This document shows, in pieces, positions 48,277 through 59,497 of a stretch of DNA of 64,000 bases. Made by a program: the position numbers and the translations under genes. Below the pieces are notes generated by a model that was given only the letters and a program-made list of their open reading frames with translations, made no database searches and was not told the origin of the DNA. Position 1 is the stretch's first letter. Each line of letters opens with the position of its first letter. This stretch comes from Erpobdella octoculata (lineage: Eukaryota > Annelida > Clitellata > Hirudinida > Erpobdellidae), in contig OZ022241.1 of NCBI GenBank assembly GCA_963978895.1, forward strand, positions 40,987,829 to 41,051,828, read 5' to 3'.

Positions 48277-51200
48277 TAGGTGGTTCCACTTCAAAAGCGT
48301 TGACATAATAGTAGGGCTGGCTGTTAGCCAAGGTCAAGATAAGTGGGTGTGTGTTTGTATGTATGTATGTATGTATCAACGTACCTTTCAACATTTACAG
48401 ATTTCAGAATACAAAGATGTCCTACAAGACACTCTCCTCAAACTTTTCTATCACGCAGATCCTGAACTAATAAAACGTCATCAAGATTATAAAATCCACG
48501 CCGAGTTAGTTTGGATTTTTGTAATGAGAACATTTGCATGTTAGCAGATATTTAGTACTTGGTACTCGTACTCGAGTACGTTTTTTAAGTACTCGTACTT
48601 GTACACCTGCTCGAAGCCTTGGTACTCGTACTCGTTTTCCACTCAGTAATGAGTAGCAGAGATGTAGTACTTGATAATCGTACTCGTACTCGAGTTGCAC
48701 TGGAGTACGTTTCTCAAGTACTCGTACTCATACTCGTACTCAATACCATGGTACTCGTACTCGCACCATAAGTACTCGCAACATCTCTGCTGGTTAGATC
48801 TTTGAATTAAAGCAGGCAATTCAAATCAAATGAATATCATAAGACCTTGCAGGCATAGCAATTTTTGAAACTGTGCTCATTGCATCACTGCATTTTCAGC
48901 ACAAACTCAACATGATCGGGAGTTTTTTCTCAATTTTCTAATTGAGTAATTTTTTTAATTAACAGAGATATAGCCAGGCTACTGTCATTAGATTATCTTC
49001 CTTCTATAATGGCTGGCATGCAAATAACTGCCATATTGATGAAAATCCAACCTGAGGCCTATGATAGCAGCTTCTCTGAGAATGGTAACGCTTTAAATAT
49101 CAATTATGTTTTACGAGCTTGAAATTAAATTATTTTATGTTAAAAATATTCAGCTTAATGAATGAATATATCACCTATTGCGGAAATATTTTTTTTAGGT
49201 GTGTGGCTGTTAATGGACAGGTTAACCAAAGTCGTAAACTGTGAAGATTTTCCTTTCTATGATCCGTCATCTGCAACCCAGAAAATATTTATAAACGTAA
49301 ACGATAGCAGCGATATCCTTGTCTCATTCAACCAGATTGTTACTGAAACCATGTGCCCGATCAAAAAAGCTAAAGCTAAGGCCTGGATCTTTGCGCAAGG
49401 TTAGTTAAAGTAAATCATGCTTTTGAGATAAAGTCTGAGTTCTGCATATATTTTATTTTTTATTATTATTAAAGCTTTATAACTAGCCGGTCATAAAATT
49501 GCATTTTTAAATCCTTTATATTATTTTCGATTGTCTTCCCGTCTGTCTGTCTGTCTTCCTGTCGGTCACAAACTTTGAGTCTCAAAATTAACTCACTTCC
49601 CGTTATCCGATCGAGCTGAAATTTGGCACATCGACTTGGGCTGCAAGACAATTGAATCTATCAAAATTTCAGTTTGATCGGATATTGTATAATTAAGTTT
49701 TTCAAAAAACACCGAATTCACTCCTAATAGAAACAGAAAGACTGAAGAAACAAATAATTTCCCTTATATTTATAATCTTGTTGTTCCTTAAAAGTAACAT
49801 GTGAATCAATATGCTGTGATGATGAAAAATAGGCAGAGAACAAAAATTCAAATAAAATAAAAGTCTAGGATCGTATATAAAGGATTTATAATAAAAACTT
49901 TGTTTTTATGGGTTAGTTTTTTATAACATTGATACTATATCTTTAGAAGGCTTTTTTAAACAGGACATTGGCAATGTTGTTAAGAGTTGACTCTAAATCA
50001 ATGGTAAATAATTTATTTTGAGTAATAACTATTAAACGTTTTTTGTCTTCAGCATTGGAATTCACAAAAAAGTGTTACAAGAACCGATCGTCTTCGAGCT
50101 ACTTCATAACTGTTGATAGACTACAAGAGATAAAGTGCCAACTCAAAAAGGTTTTATTATTTTTCATTTTGTATGCATTCAGTTGTAGAAGAATTGCACA
50201 TTTAATAAAAAAAACTTCAAATTGTCTTAATGAGTTTTATATAAAAAGATTCCATTTCAAAGGAACCGTCAATTGAACAAATAACAAAGTTCCTGGAAGT
50301 TGTCACTGACAAGCAAGTTTTACCTTCTGCCATCATACACAGTGGAATTGTTGAAGTTTTCATGGAGATCATAAGACCACGTCATGCAGTAGAAGTCAAA
50401 GATATCTTTGAAAATGCCAAAGATTTCCTTTCAAGTGTTTTTGATAGTTCGGAGGTTGGTTAATTAATAAGCTTTCAGGGCCATTTTTAATTTATGTAAG
50501 TACAGAACTGGGTTTCAACGCCGCTATTTAGAAACTTACAGTCTATTTAGAAAATGTCAGCAAAGAATGGCTTACTTAACTGCAAAAAACAAGAATTTAC
50601 ACTAAGCCAGATTGAATATTACTTTTTTTTATCTTTATGAACCAGGATCTGAACGTCCAAAACAGCCTTTTTAGGAGCCTGGTTGTCAAAATAGTCAGCT
50701 GCCTGAATCTGCTTGTTGAAGTAAACTTTTTTATATTATTGAAGCAATCTGTAAAGTACCTAATTTATTTATGCCTATGCATAATTAACATATTTGACAT
50801 CTGTTTTTCTAAATATATTATCTATATCATATTAACACATTTTTTATATACTTGTCTGCATGATTTTTATTAACACTTGTTTATTTATATTTTTGCAGAT
50901 AGGTGACTTAAACCTTAATGAATTGGTACCAAAAAGCTTAAACAGGTAAACTGAAGGATTTTCATCAAATCAACTTGAATAATCATTACACTAATTTAAA
51001 TAGTTATAAAACTTATTTAATAACTCATTAAATTAACTGGAGTAATTATTGAACTAATTTAAGTAAACAATATTTATTTAAATATTTATTAAGCTAATTT
51101 GAATAATAATTAGATATATGACATATTAAATTAAATTGAATAATTGTTGAGTCACCAATAGGACTTCATTGTTGTTCAAATCTACACGAAAACATTATTC

Positions 51201-54200
51201 TGAAGTTTCAATAATTTCAACAGTTTGAAAACTAATTCCAACGAAAGACAAGCCATTTTGGAGATTTTCAGATGTAGCCACCTGACTGATCTGCTTCGTC
51301 TCAACGTTTTTGAGAATCCACGAAAAATGTTTCCTGTCACGCTGGATTGTTTAGTTGTGCTGCATGTATTGAATAGAAATTGGGGTGTGTTGTTTGAGGT
51401 AAGTGTTGCAATTCAATTCTTGCCCGGTTCTTAGGTACTTAGTAGCAAACATTTTCCAAAATCAGTAAGTAACATAAAAAGTTGAAAACACGTTTTTATA
51501 AAATGCTCTAAATAAGTACAAAATATAATAGCATGAGGCGTTTTCTTTTGCACTCTGAAATTGTCAAAAAATCGGCACACAAACATAATACAAAACATCC
51601 TACATGTCGAATTAGCAGAAAACATGAGATTCAGCAAAAATGACAGACCGTATCTAAAACAAAAATAATTATTGATATCGCGTTTGAGAGAGCTACAAAT
51701 TAAAAAATCTTTTGCAATGACATAATTGACAGTAAACTGATGTGGCCAACAGCTAGATGCATGCTTGTATACAATTGCCTCATGTTGTAGACTCATGAGG
51801 CTCTTACACATTGAGATTTAGGTCCAAATAGTTTTAATTAGAAAATCTATTATATGTATATATATTTATATACCAGAAAACCACTATTTTTGTACACAGG
51901 TAATAAACTTCTCTCCTTTAGTAGAAAGCCAGGTTTTTGAGAGCGAATCCTTTACTTTTTTGGCCAAACTTCACATGAAATGGGATCACAAAAATAAAAG
52001 TATCCACCACTGTCAAAAGTCTATAAAGATTGCAACATTTTTGTTTGTATTTTTTCATTTTCTTTGATTTTATATTTTAGTTAGGTTCTAATCAACATTT
52101 GGACACTAGTTTTTATTCTTTAAAAATTTTACCCTATAAATACAAAAAAATCTGTATAAATAATATAGAATTTTATACAATGATTGAAATGTATGTATTT
52201 TTATAGAACTAGATCAAGTACGCAACGCCCGGTTTTTTGTTAAAGGTTTACCTTTACCATAAAGCGATAAATTTTCTGACATCAGCATGTTACAAAGTAG
52301 AAGCCTTGTTTTTATTTATTATTTAATTCCTAGTGTCATTTCGGTTTTAGCACAGCACATGTCAGAAAAAGCATTCTGTGTTTTAATTTAAATGCCCATA
52401 AAACCTTACAAAACAAACTGTAATACTTGTCTTTCTCCACTCCATTGTACACTTGTAGGCCGTTTCTTCTGCCATTCGAGGTTCGACAAACCCTCTTCTA
52501 TGCAGCCGCTTTTGACAAAGAAAGAGCACTTCACAAAATCAACCGTTACTTGAACCCCTCTGAGGAAATTCACACGATGGACACCGAAATTCTCTCTGTA
52601 AGTTCAAGATAGTTACAATCCGAAAATCTATTTGGCTGATAAAATAGTCGAAATTTAATTATAACGTGTATTTTCATTAACCCAATATATGGTCTAAGTA
52701 TTAATATTTAAAGATATGAGTTTTACTTTAATTGTAATAAATTTATATTTAGTATAAAGTTTCACGCCGTAATGTCATAAAAGATGTTAAAAGAATACTC
52801 GAGAAAAACTACGGAACCTCAAACCTTCTAGAGTTTAGTTTTAATGGCGAGGTTAGAAACTAATGTTTCCTTTTTTCAAAAAGATTGAAATTTTTAAACA
52901 AATTTTACAAACTGAATAAAAAACTTCATCATTTTATTTATTTTTATCTAAACTAAAGTTTGCAACTGGCGAAGGACCAACTCTGGAGGTGTATGCAAAG
53001 TTGTCACAAGAACTACAATCCCATCATTTAAGTTTATGGAGAGGCAAACCAATGGAAGTAGGTGGTCTAGAAAATTGCGATGAAGAAAGTGATTCAGAAG
53101 ACAATTATGACAGCAGCAATACACGAAATAAAGAGAAAGAGATTGGCTGTCCTAATCCATCTGAACGGTTTTATACCTTTTCTGACTCAGGTCTTTTCCC
53201 TCTCCCAAGCACTGATGAAGCTAATTTGGAACTTTTTCAATTCATTGGCATGTTGATGGCCAGGTCTCTTAAAGATTTTAAAAAGGTGTGTAATTGATTT
53301 TTTCCAATTATTGGTTAAAATGGATAATTTTTACATAAAAAATAAGTGTATAATTTTAATTAATGACAAATTCAACTTTTTGAAGATCGACCTTCCCCTA
53401 AGCAGCGTTGTTTTTAAATGGTTGAGAAACTCATTAGAGGATCAACGTGTCCTTGGTCTTGCCGATATTGCTGATGTTATTCCTGAAATGTCTGGACTTA
53501 TCCAAAGTCTGCTCTACTGCGAGATGGACATAAGAGACATAGAAAACGATACATCGTTGGTGAGTATTTTTAAATTACTATGTTTTAGTCAGTTTTAGAA
53601 CTTATGCTTAAAAGATATCTGACTAATCTAACCATATAACTATGGATGACTAGTAGGGTTACCCGGCGTTGTCAGTTGGTTTTTCGTTTTTATGCTTATA
53701 AAACTAATGAACAGTTTTTTTTAACATGTGATTAGAAAAAAAAATATACAAATGATTTAGATATCTAAAACCACGCTGCTTGAACGCTTTTTACTGCACA
53801 GGCAAATTTTTTTGCGGCCCGGCACGCGCAGAACTCAAGTATAAGGAATGTTAGGAATTTATATAAGAAAATGTTAAGAAGAAATTTGAACCCTTGTTTA
53901 AAGCTTATTTTTTGTTGCTGAAAAGTCACAAGAAAAAAAGGAGGAACAGATCAATGACATCACTCTTGAAGATGGCAGCAGTTTTGAAGATCTTTGCCTT
54001 AATTTTTGCCGACCTGGGTCTTCAGACGTGGAGATGAAACAGGGGGGTCGAGACATCATTCTCGGCCCCGACAATGTTAATGAGTATCTCATAGTAAGTT
54101 TTGAAATGATTTTTCTTTCTATATTCTTTAGGTGGCCATACAAATTTATCAAATTTCTTGCAATAATAATAAAAAAATACAAAAAGAGGCCCCGGAACAC

Positions 54201-55259
54201 AGTGGTGAAGGTAATTATGCTATCGTCCTACCGTCAGGGGTTTAAATCTCAATCACGGCGAGGTGTAATTACGTTTAGAAATAAATTCACTCACACTGCT
54301 CTGGCCAACTCATCTAGTCGATAAATGAGTACCTGATATCGCATACACGTGCGGATGGCAGCTAAAAAAGTAATAGCCTATACACGAGCTGCTGAGTGGG
54401 GCCCTAGTGTTACGATCTTAACATTTGCCTTTACTATCAGAAAATATTAATCTATTTTTTATTATCACTATAGCTTATTATCAACGATTTTCTAAACTCG
54501 TCTTCAAAACCACTTCTTGACGCTATGGTACTCGGCTTTGGAAAGATCATAAACACATCTTTCCTGGCCATGTTCTATCCGGAAGAGGTAAGTGTGTGGT
54601 TTGTTTTCAACGTTTTTTTTTTATAAATATTATACCTAATTTTTTTAATTGAATAAATTACTTGACTGATATTGAAATAAAATCATTTCTTTAACCATCT
54701 AACGTTGAAAATCAGTTGAGTTTACATTCAATTTTTCATTTACCTAACTTCGCCAGCTGGACGAGCTATTCTGTGGAAAGGGATTTGAAGAATGGACTCC
54801 CAAGTATCTCAGAGAGTGCTGCAAATTTCAGGGAGGCTACACTTATGTGTCACGAACCATCAACAACTTTGTTGACATCCTTTCCAAGTTCGATGCCTCC
54901 GAGCAGCGAGCTTTCATCAGATATGCCACAGGCTTCCACAAACTGCCAGCAGAAGGTAGATATTTTAAATTTAGTTAAAAAATTTTCAGTAGCTTATTCT
55001 GATAAATCAGTGGTTTGCCTTATTAATTGTTCAATTGGTTGAGTGCTTCATCTTCAAATTTCCAGGTTTCAAAGGACTTCGGCCACAGCTGACAGTTATG
55101 CAGATGGATACGAAATCAAAGAATCCAGATGGTTACTTACCTACGGTAATGACATGCGGCAATTACCTGGTACTACCAAATTACAGCTCTAAAGAAATAA
55201 TGAAATCAAAGCTCTTACAAGCTATATCGATGGGACAATACAAATTTCAATTTCTTTGA
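44352..55259 (+). CDS. Diverged TRIP12-type HECT E3 ubiquitin ligase lacking the WWE domain
   Basis: Twenty-seven exons give about 1195 residues, half the neighbouring TRIP12: 44352-44462, 44663-44860, 45231-45284, 45632-45787, 45910-46035, 46198-46303, 46456-46514, 47170-47228, 47300-47385, 47543-47631, 48401-48504, 48966-49084, 49199-49399, 50053-50150, 50263-50454, 50646-50720, 50899-50945, 51224-51398, 51900-52018, 52459-52597, 52753-52851, 52959-53285, 53386-53559, 53926-54093, 54474-54587, 54757-54955, 55066-55259. Residues 1-260 align with the TRIP12 ARM-like repeats. After DILPPLPNEEY the protein jumps to the post-WWE helices (LLKLFYHADPELIK), so the WWE domain is absent, as is the [19 protein letters not shown] block. 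HECT landmarks remain: TGEGPTLEVYAKLSQEL, FYPEE, and catalytic Cys ~1162 in TVMTCGNYLVLPNYSS (codon 55155-55157). Several introns coincide in place and phase with TRIP12. The exon at 51900 has a weak donor. It is probably an active ligase with altered targeting. Confidence 0.92.
46960..47090. mobile_element. Fragment of interspersed repeat (CCGTCATCCAATCAAGCTGAAA family)
   Basis: Within an intron of the TRIP12-type gene, the stretch CTTTCCGTCATCCAATCAAG followed by CTGAAATTAAAATAAAC is a diverged copy of the core of the element at 49504-49896. Confidence 0.45.
48212..48272. repeat. (TA)n microsatellite
   Basis: A pure TA run of about 30 units in an intron of the TRIP12-type gene. Confidence 0.97.
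48555..48781. repeat. GTACTCGTACTCG-rich array
   Basis: About 225 bases of irregular TACTCGTACTCGAGTACG-type units, with AGAGATGTAGTACTTG at 48660 and CATCTCTGCT at the end. The composition parallels the AAGTAC array at 40235-40441 in the other TRIP12 gene. Confidence 0.8.
49504..49896. mobile_element. Putative MITE with ~15 bp terminal inverted repeats
   Basis: About 390 bases start TTTAAATCCTTTATATTA and end TATATAAAGGATTTATAAT, which are near reverse complements. The interior holds CTGTCTGTCTGTCTTCC and CCCGTTATCCGATCGAGCTG. It sits in an intron and has no coding capacity. Related copies occur at 9660-10085, 42985-43180 and 46960-47090. Confidence 0.65.
54195..54415. mobile_element. Possible tRNA-derived SINE in intron of TRIP12-type gene
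   Basis: TGGTGAAGGTA (A-box-like) is followed about 35 bases later by GGGTTTAAATCTC (B-box-like), the spacing of an internal RNA polymerase III promoter. A non-tRNA tail runs to about 54415. Neither box is perfect and no cloverleaf was established. Confidence 0.4.
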
Positions 55260-55314
55260 TTGATTTTAATAGCAACTTAGTTTTGAATGTATACCTTTTA
55301 AATTGTCCACTGTA

Positions 55315-55320
55315 AATAAA
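55315..55320 (+). terminator. Poly(A) signal of TRIP12-type gene
   Basis: AATAAA 56 bases after the stop codon at 55259, followed by a T-rich stretch. Confidence 0.7.
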
Positions 55321-55833
55321 TCTTTTGTTTACTCAATGTATTCATTATAACTCATTACATTCCCCATATTTTAGAGGATATAACACAATACACGTGATAC
55401 ATTTATTATGTGCCCTTATAAAATCGTAATTTATCATGGACGTCAGAAAAAAATACAGAAGTAAAATTATTGCGTTGAATTCACCAATTTTATTTGATAG
55501 AATATGCTTTCTCAGAAAACTTGCACTGACTCAATGGCACCATAATTGGATTAATAATAGCTAAGCTATCATTGTGCTGAATGTGCCCCTACAACTTGCG
55601 ATTCAACGTTGTTGAAAATTTTCAGTGTTTATTTTATTATTTTTCTTTTTCATAAACAGATTGAATACAATCAACTAAAAACGTTCTCATCAGAACAAAA
55701 ACATTCCAAGTCACTGACTTTTGTGCTTGTTGTTGTTGAACAGTTTAATCACTCCACGATCTTTTATTATTCGCTGAATTACTTTATCTCGCTTTGTCAA
55801 TGAACAAATGAGTCTATATATGACTGTTCAATG

Positions 55834-56148
55834 CAGTGGCGTAGCGGGGGTATCTGGTGCCGATGCCCGGGGGCAAGGTATAAAAAATGGGCCCACATCT
55901 TCCAATGTTTTCCCAATTGGACGAATAAACCGAGGGGACCAAAGGTGCCCGAACCATATCCGGGGCTCGATGAGCCCCATCCTCAAGAATATTTCGGAAA
56001 TCACTTGTGTGAAATAGTGCAAAAATACAATTTGTTCAAAAATGACTAAAATTTTGTAAAATCGTTGTCCTTCCTTTTACCTTCTGGTGCCCCCAAAGCC
56101 TTGCGCCCGGAACAGAGTCCCCCTCTGACCCCCTTCGCTACGCCACTG
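55834..56148. mobile_element. hAT-type MITE with 8 bp target-site duplication
   Basis: A 315 bp element with perfect 13 bp terminal inverted repeats (CAGTGGCGTAGCG / CGCTACGCCACTG) is flanked on both sides by GTTCAATG (55826-55833 and 56149-56156). An 8 bp duplication and CAGTGGCGTAGC termini are typical of hAT-superfamily non-autonomous elements. It shares internal sequence, inverted, with the element at 60606-60927. Confidence 0.92.
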
Positions 56149-56416
56149 GTTCAATGTTATATAGAGCGCCACATTACATAACAAAACCACAAACGTTGAA
56201 TTAAGAAGACGTTTCATTCAGGCGCTTTTGAACAACATTCGCCAGTAATAGCAATTCGTCTGAGAAACAAGAAAGACTTGAATTCCTACCGCTTGAATTG
56301 AAAGACGCAAGTTTTCGTTTTCTACCGGGAGTTAAAAATTTGTTCTAATAATAATAATTTCATATTGTGATATAATTAAAATGAATTATTTAAAAAAAAA
56401 TCTTGTTCTTCACAGG

Positions 56417-59400
56417 ATGAATGCCTTTGTAACTACTTTACTGATCTTAACCGTAAGCCGCAATGAGGTTTCTTCATATTCGTCGGGACCTCCAACAAGT
56501 ACTTGCGACGGCATGACACCTGGACATGGATCGCCAGGCCAGTCCTCTATCTCGCCTTATCAGATGTCCGCGGACGTTCAGTGTTTTCAACCCGGTCAAA
56601 GAATTTTATGTCAGTTTTATAAAACAACTTTTTTCTCTCTTAAGAATTGTTTCCTAGACTGATCAAAGCTGCGAAAAACGGATTATGTTTATTTTTAAGA
56701 ATGTAGGTAATTCCAGAGGCGTAGGAGAGGCAGGGGGAGCAGTTGTTCCCTGGTCCAGAAGACCCTAGCTACGCCTCTGTGTAACTCACCACCCCGGCTG
56801 TGTCTGTTATGACCAACTAAACCAAATGTAACTATAATTTGTACAATACAAAACTATTTCACCTTAAAGTAACCTTGAGAGGTCAGAATGGAGAGACATA
56901 TGAAGGGTTACTACTTCAGGCGCGAAAAGCTGGCGACGAACCGGTTCAGAGCCACGGAACATTCGATGTGAACGGAAATAGAGATCTTCAAGTTATGAAC
57001 TGTTTCAACAAACCAGCAGTGAGTTAAATATTCTAATTAAATTTCCTTTAAACATTTTCAATAAAAAGGTGTTATTTTGATAAATATTTAAGCTGTTATT
57101 TTAATAAATATTTAAGCTGTTATTTTAATAAATATTTAAGCTGTTATTTTAATAAATATTTAAACTGTTATTTTAATAAATATTTAAACTGTTATTTTAA
57201 TAAATATTTTGAAGAATGCGATATCACATTCGAATAGACAAGACAAGTCAAGCAAGACTGTCGGCTGGACTGCTCCAAGTCAACGTTTGAATTCAAACGT
57301 CAAATTTACGTGAGTTAACATTCGTTAAAATAATTTCATTCTTCGCGAGCCGACCCATCGGCAACTCGGCCCGGCCCACCCGTTTCATAGGTTAAATTTT
57401 CAGGTCCGGTCCGGCCCGTCTAATTTGGACCCAGATCGGCCTGTTTTTGGAAGCCTAAAATCTCTATAATTGGCACAGAACTAAGCCCGACCCGTTTGAA
57501 AACAATACTTTTTATCAAACAGATTTTAATGCATTTTAATGTTCAACAGAAATTAGTAATTTTTGACGGATTATCAGTAAAAATCGTATTTACAAGATAT
57601 CAAATTATTGACAGAATCGAGACATTTCTGTTTAGTGCTGGTGTAGGATATGAACAACATACCTGAAATACTCATTCATAACTTAAAACCTGTCCGCTGA
57701 TTGGCAGACAGGCAATTTTATTACAAAATAGCTACAATATTAACGATCAATTCAACAATACCAAAAATTCAGTCAAAAGAGCGTTCATTGTTTCTTCGAA
57801 TGCAGGTACACAATTGTGCGTAGTTACTCAGTGTACTGGGTGCAAGAAGTGTTCAGCCTTCCCGAGTGCTCTGAGCAATCAATCACTCCAACACCTACTG
57901 AAATGAGTTCAACCAACCAGTTGCCAACAACTCCAGTTGAAGTCACGACCAATACTCCAACAAAATCCACTCCATTTCAGACACTAACGCCGCCTACAAC
58001 TCCAGTTGAAGTTACGACCAATACACCAACAAAACCCACTCCATTTCAGACACTAACGCCGCCAACAACTCCAGTTGAAATTACGACCAATACTCCAACA
58101 AAACCCACTCCATTTCAGACACTAACGCCGCCAACAACTCCAGTTGAAGTTACGACCAATACTCCAACAAAATCCACTCCATTTCAGACACTAACGCCGC
58201 CTACTTCTCCTCCTCTTCTTAGCACAACTACTCCACTCTTAATAAGTGTCGATCCCTCATGCGTAGATCTGGGAAACCAGACGGTTTGTTCCAGCTTTGC
58301 GATGAATCGATGTTACACGTTGGAAGTTAGGAACCGATGTTGCCGCTCGTGCGCTGCAATGCAGGCTTTAAACTCAAATTCAACCTGGCCAGGTTTGTCA
58401 CAAAAAGTATTTTGTTTATTAATAAATTTTATAATTTGTCACCAAAAGTATTTTGTTTATTAATAAATTTTATAATTTGTCACCAAAAGTATTTTGTTTA
58501 TTAATAAATTTTATAATTTGTCACCAATAGTATTTTGTTTACTAATAAATTTTATAATTTGTCACCAAAAGTGTTTTGTTTATTAATAAGTTTTATTATT
58601 CGTTCAGGTTAGTAGATGATTCAATTTTTAAAAACTTTTTTTCAACCTATAATCTCTGTTTGTGTGTGTATGTGTGTGTGTGTGTCTTTCTCTGCACGCA
58701 AATCTTGCAAGTAAAATTTAACCAGCTTTTTGACTAGCATAGCTTTATCTTGGATGAGAATACATGATTCAATTAAAAAAAACCTAATTTGAACATCTTT
58801 TGTATCTCTAAATCGAGTGTATTTGAAATAAAAGTTTGTGTTGAAAAACTCGTTTTTTCCTTTACTTGTTTTTAAATTGACAAAAGCAAAACAAGAGACA
58901 TAAGTATGTATGCACCAGAGGTTGACATGGATTAAAATGGGTTTGATCCAATTTATTTTAAATAGCAATACAACCCAATCCAACACGCGAAATAATTAGA
59001 AAAAGCGATTTCTCTCTCCCCAAAATTTTTTGAAATTTTTTTTTATACAAAATTTAAGTGGAAGTTTTGGAATGTTAAAAAATGTACATCCCACCTATCC
59101 CTACCCCCTCCGGTTACTAGCTATTTTTGCAGGCAATAGTGTGTATAGAGTTAGAAATATTTCGAAAAATGTGCCTCAGACCACCCCCCGGTCCGGTCAT
59201 TAGCTATTTTTGGAATCAGAAGCGCATAAAATTTTAGAAAGGTTTTTTTGAAATATTTTTTAAAAACGTTCCCCCCCCCCCCCCTCAAGGGTTTTAAATG
59301 TTATAATGAATCAAATTTCTATGTGAAAATGATAAATCACTTATTTGTAACGATTAAGATTTTAAATAAATTTTAAAAAATATTTGTATTTAGGCTGTGA

Positions 59401-59497
59401 ATATGGAGACAGGATCAGCATTTGCGGGTTCATCAACGCAAAAGAATACTGCAAATATTATAAAGAAGAGTGTTGCGCGACTTGCCGAAATTATTAA
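56417..59497 (+). CDS. Secreted Reeler-domain protein with Thr/Pro repeats and two ShK domains
   Basis: Five exons (56417-56609, 56870-57018, 57215-57309, 57806-58392, 59394-59497) give 375 residues. Residues 1-20 are a signal peptide (MNAFVTTLLILTVSR...). Residues ~21-160 are a Reeler domain: STCDGMTPGHG, SPYQM, VQCFQPGQRI, YEGLLLQARKAGD, the Asn-Ala-x-x-His-Ser strand, TVGWTAPSQ and the closing VRSYSVYWVQEVF. Residues ~186-279 are four 23-residue Thr/Pro repeats (TTPVEVTTNTPTK...), probably an O-glycosylated stalk. ShK domain 1 (~297-327) and ShK domain 2 (~342-375) each have six Cys in the C...C...C...CC..C pattern, and the protein ends on the second. Reeler proteins are extracellular and some act in invertebrate immunity; ShK domains occur in secreted enzymes and defence molecules. 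The actual role is unknown. Start chosen because it gives a clean signal peptide, one base after an acceptor-like TTCTTCACAG. Confidence 0.93.
56714..56779. mobile_element. Very short hAT-type MITE remnant inside Reeler-ShK intron 1
   Basis: A 66 bp element with ends CAGAGGCGTAG and CTACGCCTCTG is flanked by imperfect 8 bp repeats GGTAATTC and TGTAACTC. The termini resemble the CAGTGGCGTAGC family on either side of the gene. Confidence 0.7.
57069..57210. repeat. 24 bp tandem repeat in Reeler-ShK intron 2
   Basis: Six copies of a unit with core TGTTATTTTAATAAATATTT run to within four bases of the exon 3 acceptor at 57214. Confidence 0.95.
57925..58203 (+). repeat. Four in-frame 69 bp coding repeats (Thr/Pro stalk)
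   Basis: ACTCCAGTTGAAGTTACGAC recurs every 69 bases four times inside exon 4 of the Reeler-ShK gene. Copies differ mostly at silent or Ser/Pro positions, suggesting recent expansion under frame constraint. Confidence 0.96.
58395..58600. repeat. ~41 bp tandem repeat at the start of Reeler-ShK intron 4
   Basis: Five copies with core AAAAGTATTTTGTTTATTAA. The splice donor (CCAG|GTTTGTCAC) forms the beginning of the first copy. Confidence 0.93.

Noticed and set aside
52076..52207. Possible extra exon after TTTTAG (LGSNQHLDTSFYSLK...) in the TRIP12-like gene
   Set aside because: Weak resemblance to the [12 protein letters not shown] region of TRIP12, but no phase-compatible donor. The exon at 51900-52018 joins the next exon in the same phase as the paralogue.
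55808..56049. Open frames on both strands at 55.8-56.05 kb
   Set aside because: They lie inside the hAT-type MITE and have no transposase features.
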